A DNA stretch of 64,000 bases from the NCBI GenBank assembly GCA_046327715.1, contig JAXLXY010000001.1:1-64000 (forward strand), given 5' to 3'. The DNA comes from JADJOM01 sp046327715 (GTDB taxonomy: Bacteria; Gemmatimonadota; Gemmatimonadetes; Gemmatimonadales; GWC2-71-9). The position numbers and the translations under genes were made by a program. The notes beneath the pieces were generated by a model. The model was not told where the DNA came from. It was given only the letters and a program-made list of their open reading frames with translations, and searched no databases. Numbering within the stretch: the stretch's first letter is position 1; every line of letters begins with the position of its first letter. Positions 31,994 to 39,947 of the stretch are shown one piece after another.

Positions 31994-32077
31994 TCTCGAA
32001 GTATCGGAGCCGGCCGCGAGGAGCTAAACATGCCCGCTTGCGGGACGCTGCGGGGCTCGCCAAGCTTCCGGCCATCG

Positions 32078-32164
32078 GGCGTGGTGGCAGAGCGGTCGAA
32101 TGCAGCGGTCTTGAAAACCGCCGAACCCGCAAGGGTTCCGTGAGTTCGAATCTCACCCACGCCG
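32078..32164 (+). tRNA. tRNA-Ser(UGA)
   Basis: Acceptor GGCGTGG/CCACGCC, anticodon loop CTTGAAA with anticodon TGA, a long class-II variable arm (CGAACCCGCAAGGGTTCCG), T-arm GTGAG-TTCGAAT-CTCAC, and discriminator G as expected for serine. CCA is not encoded. Confidence 0.96.
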
Positions 32165-32336
32165 TACCCCCCGCGCTTTCATCCTTTCGGAACGTTTCGT
32201 GGCAGATGGAACGAGCCGTCCCGCATCGCCGGCCGCCGCACCGGATGGCGTCGGCCTATCCTCCATCCCAGCAACAAGTTGAGGTGCTCCAGCGGGCCGA
32301 GTAACGGTGCCCGGTTCTTGCTCTGTTTCTGTGCTG

Positions 32337-33800
32337 ATGCCCGTTCTTCATTCGATCTGCGAGTCGGCCCGGCGCACCATGGCCTCCTGGATGGGCGCGG
32401 CACTCACGCTCGGCACCATGCTGGTGGCGCCGACGGCTGCCCAGGAGACCACCGTCAATCCGCACGGCGAGCTCTCGATGGATTGCCGGGAGTGTCACCG
32501 CGAGACCGGCTGGCGGCCGGTGCGCATCCGGCCGACCTTCGACCACGCGGCGCTCGGCTACCCGCTGACGGCGGCGCATGCCACCGCCACGTGCATGGGG
32601 TGCCACCAGAACCTCACCTTCACGGACACCCCGACCCGCTGCGCCGAGTGCCACCAGGACGTCCACCGGGGCGAGGTCGGGGCGGACTGCGGCTCCTGCC
32701 ACACCGAGCGGAGCTTCCTCGACCGCGGCCGGATGCTGCAGCAGCACCAGGCCACCCGCTTCACGCTCGAGGGCTCCCACCGGGCCGCCGACTGCGAGAG
32801 CTGCCATCCGCCGCAGCGGCAGGGGATGCTGCAGTTCGTGGGTCGACCAACGCAGTGCGATGGGTGCCACGCCGCCCAGTTCGCGGCCGCGCAGTCGCCG
32901 AACCATGTCAGCGCCGGTTTCTCCCGCGACTGCCAGACCTGCCACGCCTCCACCGACTGGAACGCCGCGCGGTTCAACCACGACCGGGGCGGCTTCCCGC
33001 TCACCGGCGCGCATCGCAGCGTGGCCTGCGACCAGTGCCACCTCAACAACCAGTACACCGGCGCGCCGGTGGCCTGCGTGAGCTGCCACCAGGCCGACTA
33101 CGACCAGACCACCTCACCGGCCCACGGGGCGGCCCAGTTCCCCACCGACTGCGCCTCCTGCCACGGCACCCGGTCGTGGAGCACTCCCTTCGACCACGGC
33201 AAGACCAGCTTTGCCCTGACCGGGGCCCACAAGGCCACGGCCTGCGAGCAGTGCCATGGCGACGGCGTCTTCAACGGCAAGCCGACGACCTGCGTGTCCT
33301 GCCACCAGGCGGACTACGACAACTCGACCAATCCCGACCACCAGGCCAGCAGCTTCCCGACCGACTGCCAGGCCTGCCACACCACCACGCAGTGGCTGGG
33401 CGCGACGTTCAACCACGACGCCACCAGCTTCCCGCTCACCGGGCAGCACCGGGTGACCACCTGCGACCAGTGTCATGGGGATGGGGTGTACAACGGGAAG
33501 CCGTCGGCCTGCCAGTCCTGCCACCTGAGCGACTTCAACGCCGCCACCGGACCCAACCACGTGGCGCTCGGCTGGCCGCAGACCTGCACCACCTGTCATG
33601 TCGGGAGCCAGAACACCACGGCGTGGGACCTCGGCGTCAACCTGCCGCGGCAGTACCACTCGATGTTCAGCGTGGACCACGAGTCGGCCAACGGCCGGTG
33701 CGACAAGTGCCACAACCCGCCGGTGTACAAGCCGGCCACTTGCACCGACTGCCACCGGAGCTCCTGCACCTTCACCAACCAGCGCGGCTGCGACGACTGA
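32337..33800 (+). CDS. Secreted multiheme c-type cytochrome with 18 CxxCH motifs
   Basis: The product is 487 residues from the ATG at 32337; an earlier in-frame GTG (32307) and a later ATG (32379) are possible. The signal peptide has an RR n-region and a hydrophobic core ending APTAAQE. I count eighteen CxxCH heme sites (CRECH, CMGCH, CAECH, CGSCH, CESCH, CDGCH and so on). From ~residue 200 they fall in near-tandem ~65-residue modules of the form FDH....FPLTG.H...C.QCH....Y.G.P..C.SCH, suggesting internal duplication. A periplasmic electron-transfer wire is likely; donor and acceptor are unknown. Confidence 0.93.
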   Translation: MPVLHSICESARRTMASWMGAALTLGTMLVAPTAAQETTVNPHGELSMDCRECHRETGWRPVRIRPTFDHAALGYPLTAAHATATCMGCHQNLTFTDTPTRCAECHQDVHRGEVGADCGSCHTERSFLDRGRMLQQHQATRFTLEGSHRAADCESCHPPQRQGMLQFVGRPTQCDGCHAAQFAAAQSPNHVSAGFSRDCQTCHASTDWNAARFNHDRGGFPLTGAHRSVACDQCHLNNQYTGAPVACVSCHQADYDQTTSPAHGAAQFPTDCASCHGTRSWSTPFDHGKTSFALTGAHKATACEQCHGDGVFNGKPTTCVSCHQADYDNSTNPDHQASSFPTDCQACHTTTQWLGATFNHDATSFPLTGQHRVTTCDQCHGDGVYNGKPSACQSCHLSDFNAATGPNHVALGWPQTCTTCHVGSQNTTAWDLGVNLPRQYHSMFSVDHESANGRCDKCHNPPVYKPATCTDCHRSSCTFTNQRGCDD

Positions 33801-33816
33801 GCCGCGCCGGGACCGG

Positions 33817-34782
33817 TTACTCGGTGGTGACCGGCCCCATCTGCACCACCTCGAAATCCCCGCCCCGCAGCTGCTTCAGCGTGTTCAGCTGGTCGTCGTC
33901 CCAGCGCGCATCCGGGGCGCCGGAGAGGTACCAGTCGCTTCCGTTGTCGGCCAGGATCATCCCGTACGTCTTGAGCGCGGCGAGGATCACCTGCGCCTGC
34001 GGCGGGAACCCGGTGGTATCAAAGGTGGCCTTGAGGCGTACCCGCATCCCCATGGGCGGCAGGCCGGGATCGGTGTCGTTGCTGGCAAAGTGCCGGGCCG
34101 GGGCCACGTAGCCACGACGGGTCTGCGCCACGGTGAACCTGAGCGCATGCCGGATCTCGCCCTGCTCCACCACCTCGTCGTAGCGGACGAGGCCGGGAAA
34201 GATCGGCAGCCCGGCCGCGTCCGCGCTGGTCCAGCCGCCGGGCCGGAGCGCGTTGCTCCCGAGGTCGAACACCGCCCCGGAGCCCGCCTTCCAGCCGTTG
34301 CCCTTGGGGTAGGCCGCGAACAGCTCGTACAGCATCCAGTGATCCCGGTCCACGACGAGGATGTGGCGGTCGCCCCGGCTGCGATTGCCGCCCTCGATCG
34401 GGGCGCCGTCGGGAACGGGATAGGGCCCGGGGTCGCTCTCGTCGGCGTAGGTGAAGGTCACCGGCACGGCGGGGATGGTCGAGTCGATCACGACGTACGG
34501 AATGCCGAACGGGCCACCGTTACAGTTGGCCCCGAAGTCGGGGTGCAGCGCGCCGCTGGCGCCGATGCGTGCGATGAGCGAGTCGGAGTTGGGGTCGACG
34601 GCGTCCTGGTCCACCGCGGTATTCCATGGGTTGTCGTCGGGGAACGGCCGGCGGCCCTCCAGGCTTGCGCCGGGGCCGAGCCCCGGCCCCCAGACGATCG
34701 GGGGCGTGGAGGGATCGCTGGCGCCACCACAAGCGGCGCTGCAGGAAACGAGGGCGACGATCAGGGGCGCGGTCACGCGCAT
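33817..34782 (-). CDS. Lipoprotein of unknown function
   Basis: The product is 321 residues. The N-terminus is a lipoprotein signal ending VSCSAAC. The mature part is a globular secreted protein with DNPWNTAVDQ, GGNRSRGDRHILVVDRDHWMLYELFAAYP, SGAVFDLGSNALRPGGWTSADAAGLPIFPGLVRYDEV, FTVAQTRRGYVAPARHFA and MRVRLKATFDTTG. I recognise this as a widespread family seen in soil bacteria and some plants, but no activity is established to my knowledge. It is convergent with the cytochrome gene; a 7-2-7 palindrome lies 62 bases upstream of its start. Confidence 0.7.
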   Translation of the reverse strand: MRVTAPLIVALVSCSAACGGASDPSTPPIVWGPGLGPGASLEGRRPFPDDNPWNTAVDQDAVDPNSDSLIARIGASGALHPDFGANCNGGPFGIPYVVIDSTIPAVPVTFTYADESDPGPYPVPDGAPIEGGNRSRGDRHILVVDRDHWMLYELFAAYPKGNGWKAGSGAVFDLGSNALRPGGWTSADAAGLPIFPGLVRYDEVVEQGEIRHALRFTVAQTRRGYVAPARHFASNDTDPGLPPMGMRVRLKATFDTTGFPPQAQVILAALKTYGMILADNGSDWYLSGAPDARWDDDQLNTLKQLRGGDFEVVQMGPVTTE

Positions 34783-34843
34783 GCGGCGGCTCCGGAACGG
34801 GGGCGAGGGCGCTGCATCGTAGGCAGGCGCGGCGCCCGCCCGC

Positions 34844-34859
34844 TGTAACCCCGGTTACA
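34844..34859. promoter_or_regulatory. Perfect 7-2-7 palindrome, operator-like
   Basis: TGTAACC-CC-GGTTACA is a perfect inverted repeat with a two-base centre. It lies between the divergent lipoprotein gene (starts 62 bases to the left) and tRNA-Ser(GCU) (starts 69 bases to the right). The surrounding sequence is GC-rich and has no other such symmetry. Dimeric-regulator binding is inferred. Confidence 0.45.
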
Positions 34860-34927
34860 CTGCGGTCGGTTGGCCCCCGCCCCGGCCTTGTCGCGGCCCC
34901 CGCGGCCCGCTAGAATCCCGGCTCCCC

Positions 34928-35018
34928 GGAGTCGTGGCCGAGTGGCTGAAGGCGGCGGTTTGCTAAACCGTTATAGGGTTGAAAAGCCCTATCGAGGGTT
35001 CGAATCCCTCCGACTCCG
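34928..35018 (+). tRNA. tRNA-Ser(GCU)
   Basis: Acceptor GGAGTCG/CGACTCC, anticodon loop with GCT (GTTTGCTAAAC), a long variable arm (GTTATAGGGTTGAAAAGCCC region), T-arm GAGGG-TTCGAAT-CCCTC, discriminator G. The long arm and G73 confirm serine identity. Confidence 0.96.
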
Positions 35019-35034
35019 TTGAGTGCACAAGGCT

Positions 35035-35079
35035 GAGGGGAACCGGGAAGGGGCCACGCCCTGCCTCCCCGTTCCCCTC
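35035..35079 (+). terminator. Terminator-like hairpin after tRNA-Ser(GCU)
   Basis: Arms GAGGGGAACCGGGA (35035-35048) and TCCCCGTTCCCCTC (35066-35079) pair over 14 bases with one mismatch and a 17-base loop. CTTGCTTGG follows. It separates the tRNA from gltX. Confidence 0.5.
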
Positions 35080-35126
35080 CTTGCTTGGCTCCCGGTCCGT
35101 CCCCCATACCCGGCGCAACTTCCGTC

Positions 35127-36545
35127 ATGGCATCCGTCCGCGTCCGCTTCGCCCCGTCCCCGACCGGCTACCTCCACGTCGGCGGCGCCCGCACCGCCCT
35201 CTTCAACTGGCTGTACGCGCGCAAGACCGGCGGGGTCTTCGTCCTCCGGATCGAGGACACCGACAAGGAGCGCAGCACGGAGGCCCACACCCAGGTCATC
35301 CTCGACGGGCTCCGCTGGCTCGGGATCGGCTACGACGAGGGGCCGTACTTCCAGGGGCAGTCGTACGGGCGGCACCGCGCCGATGCCGAGGGGCTGGTGG
35401 CCCGGGACCGCGCCTATCGCTGCTTCTGCACCCGCGAGGAGCTGGAGGAATCGCGGCAGGCCGCAGAGAAGGGCGGCGCGGGTTTCCGCTACGACGGCCG
35501 CTGCGGCCGCCTCGCGCCGGCGGAGATCGAGCGGAAGCTCGCCACCGGGACGCCGTTCAGCCTCCGGCTCCGGATGCCGGACGAGGAGATCGCCTGGGAA
35601 GACGCGGTGCACGGCCGGATCAGCTTCCAGGGCCGCGACCTCGACGATTTCATCATCCTGCGCAGCGACGGCACCCCGATCTACAACCTCGCGGTGGTCT
35701 CCGACGACATCGAGATGCGGATCACCCACGTGATCCGGGGCGATGACCACATCTCCAACACCCCGAAGCAGATCGCCCTCTACCGGGCGCTGGGCCACGC
35801 GCCGCCGATCTTTGCCCACGTGCCGATGATCCTCGGCAGCGACGGCAAGAAGCTCTCCAAGCGCCACGGCGCCACGGCCGTCGGCGACTACCAGAACCAG
35901 GGCATCCTTCCGCTCGCCATGCGGAATTTCCTGGCCCTCCTCGGCTGGTCGCCGGGGGGCGACCGGGAGATCCTCCCAGAGGAGGAGATGATCGCGCTGT
36001 TCTCGCTCGAGGGGATCCAGAAGAAGGCGGCGGTGTTCGACCTCGCCAAGCTGGAGTGGATGAACGGGCAGTACCTGTCCCAGCGCCCCGCGGCGGAGCT
36101 CGAGGGACCGGTGCGGCATCACCTCGGCGAGATGGGGGTGGACCTCCGGGGCCGGCCACTGGTGCCGCTCATCGACGCGGTGAAGACCCGCTCCCGGACC
36201 CTGCTCGACATCGCCACGCAGGTGGCGGTGCGGGTGGACGCGCGCCGGGTCACCCGCGATGCCAAGGGCACCCAGCTGGCCCAGAAGCTCGGCGAGGCGT
36301 TCGCGACGAACCTCGGCCTGGTCGGAGCCGCCCTGGAGGCGCTTCCGGAGGCCGAGTGGACGCCGCCGGCGCTCGAGACGGCGCTCAAGGCCCTCGCCGA
36401 GCGGGAGGGGAAGAAGCTGGGCGACATCATGCAGCCGGTCCGGGTGGCGCTCACGGGCGGGACGGTCTCCGAGCCCGTGAACGAACTGCTGGCCGTGATC
36501 GGCCGCCAGGAGAGCCTGCAGCGGATGGCGGCCGCGCGCGCATGA
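35127..36545 (+). CDS. gltX: Glutamate-tRNA ligase
   Basis: The product is 472 residues, class Ic. Seen: RFAPSPTGYLHVGGARTALFNWLYA (HIGH region), RIEDTDKERST, LRWLGIGYDEGP, the zinc-region-like segment YRCFCTREELE, and KLSKRHGATAV (KMSKS loop). The C-terminal anticodon-binding domain is present. The start at 35127 gives the conserved N-terminus; the longer frame open upstream runs back to the tRNA terminator. It overlaps the CapA-like gene by ATGA. Confidence 0.98.
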   Translation: MASVRVRFAPSPTGYLHVGGARTALFNWLYARKTGGVFVLRIEDTDKERSTEAHTQVILDGLRWLGIGYDEGPYFQGQSYGRHRADAEGLVARDRAYRCFCTREELEESRQAAEKGGAGFRYDGRCGRLAPAEIERKLATGTPFSLRLRMPDEEIAWEDAVHGRISFQGRDLDDFIILRSDGTPIYNLAVVSDDIEMRITHVIRGDDHISNTPKQIALYRALGHAPPIFAHVPMILGSDGKKLSKRHGATAVGDYQNQGILPLAMRNFLALLGWSPGGDREILPEEEMIALFSLEGIQKKAAVFDLAKLEWMNGQYLSQRPAAELEGPVRHHLGEMGVDLRGRPLVPLIDAVKTRSRTLLDIATQVAVRVDARRVTRDAKGTQLAQKLGEAFATNLGLVGAALEALPEAEWTPPALETALKALAEREGKKLGDIMQPVRVALTGGTVSEPVNELLAVIGRQESLQRMAAARA

Positions 36546-37594
36546 GCCTGCGCGCCGCGGCGCTCGCCCTCACGATCGGCGCGGGGGCCCTGCCTGCCCA
36601 GGGCATCAGCTCCGCGCCCGGCCCGGTCCGGCTGGTCTTCACCGGCGACATCAACTTCGGCACCCGGACCCTCGACGACGGGATCCCACCCGACAGCGGC
36701 CGGGGACTGCTGCAGGCCGTCGACACCCTGCTCCGCGGCGACCTGGTCATCGGCAACTTCGAGGGCGTCCTCTCCGACTCCGGCACGTCCAGCAAGTGCG
36801 CCCCCCGCTCCACCCGCTGCTACGCCTTCGCCACGCCGACCTGGCTCGCCGCGCGGCTCCCCGAGGCGGGGTTCACCCACCTCAACCTCGCCAACAACCA
36901 CGCCAACGACTACGGCCTCGACGCCCGGCGGCATACCGAGGCAACGCTCCGGGCCCACGGGATCACCGTGTACGGCCCGCTCGAGCAGGTGGCCATCACG
37001 CCGGTGATCCGCGATGGCCAGATGACTCTCGTGGGGCTGGTGGGGTTCACCACCTACCCCCACGCCTACAACCTGCTCGACCTCGCCCGCAGCGTCGCCA
37101 TCGTGGATTCCATCCGCCCCCTGGTCGACGTGCTGGTGGTGACCTTCCACGGCGGGAAGGAGGGCGCCGCCGCGGTCCGGACCCCCGACGGCCCCGAGTT
37201 CCTCGGCAAGGAACCGCGGGGCAACCTCCGGCGCTGGGCGCGCGCGGTGCTCGACGCGGGGGCGGACGCGGTCGTGGGCCACGGCCCCCACGTCCTTCGC
37301 GGCGTGGAATTCCACCAGGGCAAGCCGATCTTCTACTCCCTGGGCAACTTCCTGACCTACCGCGGCTTCAACCTCGAGGGCGCGCTGGGGCAGACCACCA
37401 TCCTGCAGCTCGACCTCGAGGGCGATGGCCGCTTCCGCGCGGCGCGCATGCCCGCCCTCTTCCAGCTGCCGCAGGCCGGGGTGCTGCCGGACCAGTCCGG
37501 GGGCGCCGTCGAGCTGCTGCAGCGGGTGACCCGGCTCGACTTCCCGGCCACCGGCGCGCAGATCGCCGACGACGGCACGATCACCGCCCCCTGA
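36542..37594 (+). CDS. CapA-family metallophosphatase-like secreted protein
   Basis: The product is 350 residues. A signal peptide (LRAAALALTIGAGALPAQG) leads to a CapA/PgsA-type metallophosphoesterase domain: VFTGDINFGTRTLDD, VIGNFEGVLSD, LNLANNHANDYGLDA, VVTFHGGKEG and DAVVGHGPHVLRGVEF, ending with YSLGNFLTY. Members are named after poly-gamma-glutamate capsule synthesis, but many simply act as exported phosphatases. There are no capsule ligase genes nearby, so the capsule role is doubtful. Coupled to gltX by a 4-base overlap. Confidence 0.88.
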   Translation: MSLRAAALALTIGAGALPAQGISSAPGPVRLVFTGDINFGTRTLDDGIPPDSGRGLLQAVDTLLRGDLVIGNFEGVLSDSGTSSKCAPRSTRCYAFATPTWLAARLPEAGFTHLNLANNHANDYGLDARRHTEATLRAHGITVYGPLEQVAITPVIRDGQMTLVGLVGFTTYPHAYNLLDLARSVAIVDSIRPLVDVLVVTFHGGKEGAAAVRTPDGPEFLGKEPRGNLRRWARAVLDAGADAVVGHGPHVLRGVEFHQGKPIFYSLGNFLTYRGFNLEGALGQTTILQLDLEGDGRFRAARMPALFQLPQAGVLPDQSGGAVELLQRVTRLDFPATGAQIADDGTITAP

Positions 37595-37620
37595 CTCCCC
37601 GGCGGCCTGGCACGCACGCC

Positions 37621-37659
37621 ACGAGGGGCCCGCCGCCATGGTGAGGGCGGGCCCCTCGT
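37621..37659. terminator. Strong bidirectional terminator hairpin
   Basis: ACGAGGGGCCCGCC (37621-37634) pairs perfectly over 14 bases with GGCGGGCCCCTCGT (37646-37659), with an 11-base loop. It lies between the convergent CapA-like and lipoprotein genes. No long T-run, but the symmetry would serve both directions. Confidence 0.7.
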
Positions 37660-37674
37660 CCGTCCGGCGCCGCG

Positions 37675-38652
37675 CTAGCGCTGGGCCCCGATGATGTCGA
37701 GCACCACCACCGTGGCGCAGCCCTGGATGCCGGCCCGGGTCGTGTCGCGGGCGCAGACCTGCACCGGATTGGTGGCCGGCAGCACCCCCGGCGCGATGTA
37801 GAACCCCGCGCTGTCCACCGTCCCCACCACGCTGTTCCCGCCGTCCACCCCCTCCACCGACCACGCGTACACCGAGGTCCGGAGCCCGCCGATCGCGACG
37901 CCGAAGCTCACCCCGCCGAACAGCGAGACCTCCACCGAATCCGGCGACAGCCCGAGGCCGGCACTGCCCTGGATGATCAGCGAGGTGCTGGCCTGGGTGC
38001 CATTGGGCGTGACGGCGATGACCGCCACCTGCTTGGTGATGTCCGGGGCATCCACGACGCCGAGCGCATTGATGTGCACCCGCGCATCGTCCGTCAACCA
38101 GCGGACATAGAACTGTGGCACCGCGGCCTGGTTGGCGTCGAGGGCCGTGACGCCGTAGGCCAGGGTGTCACCGCTCGAGATCGTGGTATCGAGCGGGGAG
38201 AGGTTGAGCACGGCCACGTTGCTGCCCGGGCCGATGTAGAACGGCTGCACGATCGGGCTGGACGTGGGGCTCCCCGGGATCGCCACCACCGATCCGGACC
38301 CCACGAAGAGGGGAAGCCCCGCGGCCGTCTGGTACTGCAGGTCCACGATCAGGGTCTCGGGCTGCGACAGGAACACGCTGAGCGAGAGCGAGATCGCGTC
38401 GCGGTCGGGGCCGAACGTGGCGCTGCGCGAGGCCACGGTGTCATAGGCATCGATGACCTGGTTGATGCGAAGCAGGCTCAGCCTGAGCCGTTCCACCGCG
38501 AGCCCGGGCCCGACGGCAAACGCCGGCGGCGCCGCCGCGCGGATCGCGACTTCCGCCATCCCGGGCGCCCCACCGCCGGCGGGGAGGCCCCCGTCGCAGC
38601 CCGCCAGCCCGAGGGCCGCGACCAGGGCCAGGATACCCCATGACTGCCTCAT
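37675..38652 (-). CDS. Lipoprotein of unknown function, Ig-like composition
   Basis: The product is 325 residues. The signal peptide ends in the lipobox GLAGC, and a Gly/Pro-rich linker follows. The mature chain is beta-rich: 'LSPLDTTISSGDTLAYGVTALDANQAAVPQFYVRW' and a terminal VCARDTTRAG.QGCATVVVL suggest two or three Ig-like modules; the later cysteines could form a disulfide. The ATG overlaps the stop of the preceding small gene (ATGA). It is the last gene in the long minus-strand run. I do not recognise a specific family. Confidence 0.65.
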   Translation of the reverse strand: MRQSWGILALVAALGLAGCDGGLPAGGGAPGMAEVAIRAAAPPAFAVGPGLAVERLRLSLLRINQVIDAYDTVASRSATFGPDRDAISLSLSVFLSQPETLIVDLQYQTAAGLPLFVGSGSVVAIPGSPTSSPIVQPFYIGPGSNVAVLNLSPLDTTISSGDTLAYGVTALDANQAAVPQFYVRWLTDDARVHINALGVVDAPDITKQVAVIAVTPNGTQASTSLIIQGSAGLGLSPDSVEVSLFGGVSFGVAIGGLRTSVYAWSVEGVDGGNSVVGTVDSAGFYIAPGVLPATNPVQVCARDTTRAGIQGCATVVVLDIIGAQR

Positions 38653-39092
38653 ACGTACACCTCCGTCCGGAAACGCCAGATCCGCCGCAGCAGGTCGGTG
38701 AGGAATCCCTGGCTCACGAATGTCTCCACCGCCACCATCGTCGACTCGGCGTCCATGCCCCAGAGTACGGCCCGCTTGGGATCGGCATCGAAGTCCGCCT
38801 GCACGAATGCCCGCTGGTCGCGGCTCCACACCACCGGCAGCTGCTGGGTAAGTCCCGCGGCCAGCCCATTCACCCCCGGTCCACCGATGGCGACCGTCGG
38901 GTTCAGGTGGAAGATCCGGTTGTCGAGGTACCAGGCGTCCCCGACCACCACGGCGCGGCGGAACGGCTGCCCGTCACTCAGGCGGTCGATCTCCTGCTTG
39001 AGCCGGTACGCGGTGGGGCGGTCCCGTTCCTCGGCCCGGATGTCGGACCCCGTCACCAGCACGATCGTCTCGTCGGTATCCACCAGCTTCAT
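38649..39092 (-). CDS. Hypothetical protein in the dapL-lipoprotein run
   Basis: The product is 147 residues, soluble, with no signal peptide or strong membrane span. It begins MKLVDTDETIVLVTGSDIRAEERDRPT and includes VVVGDAWYLDNRIFHLNPTVAIGGPGVN, which reads like a nucleotide- or ligand-binding beta strand region, but I cannot assign a family. It ends in FRTEVYV and overlaps the lipoprotein by four bases; the TonB-like gene ends 15 bases before it. It resembles real coding sequence in the same style as its neighbours. Confidence 0.6.
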   Translation of the reverse strand: MKLVDTDETIVLVTGSDIRAEERDRPTAYRLKQEIDRLSDGQPFRRAVVVGDAWYLDNRIFHLNPTVAIGGPGVNGLAAGLTQQLPVVWSRDQRAFVQADFDADPKRAVLWGMDAESTMVAVETFVSQGFLTDLLRRIWRFRTEVYV

Positions 39093-39107
39093 CGTCGGCG
39101 CTCGCTC

Positions 39108-39947
39108 TCAGTCCACCGGGGCGGTGCTGTCGGGCCGCTCGCGCTGGGCCCGCTCCAGGTCCTTCTGCCGCTGCTTCTCCAGCCGCAGGTCGCGCACGGC
39201 GCGCTTGAAGTCGTCCAGCGACGTGGCCCGCTGGGCCGCCCGCCGCAGGTCCTCGGCGATCCACTGCCCGCTGTGGTCCAGGGCGTTGCGCTGGTTGCCC
39301 CCGGAGGGCAGCGGGAGCAGCGCCAGCACCACCGCGGGGATCTTGAGCCCCGCGATGTAGATATTGCGTGCATCGAGGCCGAACTTCCGGCCGTCGATCG
39401 TCGTGGTCCAGTCCGGGAGCGCCACCCGGTCGGCGCCCGGCTCCCGGGCGATCGAGTCGAGGTACGCCTGCACGATCGCGGTCACCGCGCTGTCGACCAG
39501 TTCCACGTGGCTTGGCGCCAGCCGCGCGGCCAGGTCACGCGGGGGCACCGGGAGGGGTCGGACCCAGAGCCGGCCGTCTCCCGCCGCGGGGCCGATCCTG
39601 CCCACCGCGCCACGCCGGCGGGGGGCTGTCACGGATTCCGGCTCGACCGCCACCGGCGGCGGCAGGACGGTGTCCGGCAGGATCGGCACCAGGAGTGGCG
39701 TCTGGGGCACCGGCGCCGGCAGCCCGCGCCGGCTCGGGACCGGCACCGGCCGGTACGACGGCAGGGTGACGATCAGAGCCTCGTCCGGGATGGGCACCGG
39801 TATCAACGTCACCCGCCGTGCCGGCAGGCGGGGCACGACGCCGTGGATCACCACCAGGAAGAGGAGGCTGTGGATGGCCAGGCTCGCCGCCACGGCCACC
39901 CATCGCGCGGCTCCCCGGCCTGCCCGCAGGTCAGGCGGCGCCGGCAC
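39108..39947 (-). CDS. TonB-like inner-membrane protein of unknown function
   Basis: The product is 279 residues. One N-terminal transmembrane helix (WVAVAASLAIHSLLFLVV) is followed by a proline-rich stretch (~45-110, VPIPDEALIVTLP..RPVPVPSRRGLPAPVPQ), as in TonB and TolA energy transducers. A distinct C-terminal part (~150-279) ends with a charged helix, and the TonB C-terminal pattern is not obvious. The GTG start overlaps dapL by 17 bases. No ExbB/ExbD is in the window, so this may be a scaffold rather than a true TonB. Confidence 0.6.
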   Translation of the reverse strand: MPAPPDLRAGRGAARWVAVAASLAIHSLLFLVVIHGVVPRLPARRVTLIPVPIPDEALIVTLPSYRPVPVPSRRGLPAPVPQTPLLVPILPDTVLPPPVAVEPESVTAPRRRGAVGRIGPAAGDGRLWVRPLPVPPRDLAARLAPSHVELVDSAVTAIVQAYLDSIAREPGADRVALPDWTTTIDGRKFGLDARNIYIAGLKIPAVVLALLPLPSGGNQRNALDHSGQWIAEDLRRAAQRATSLDDFKRAVRDLRLEKQRQKDLERAQRERPDSTAPVD

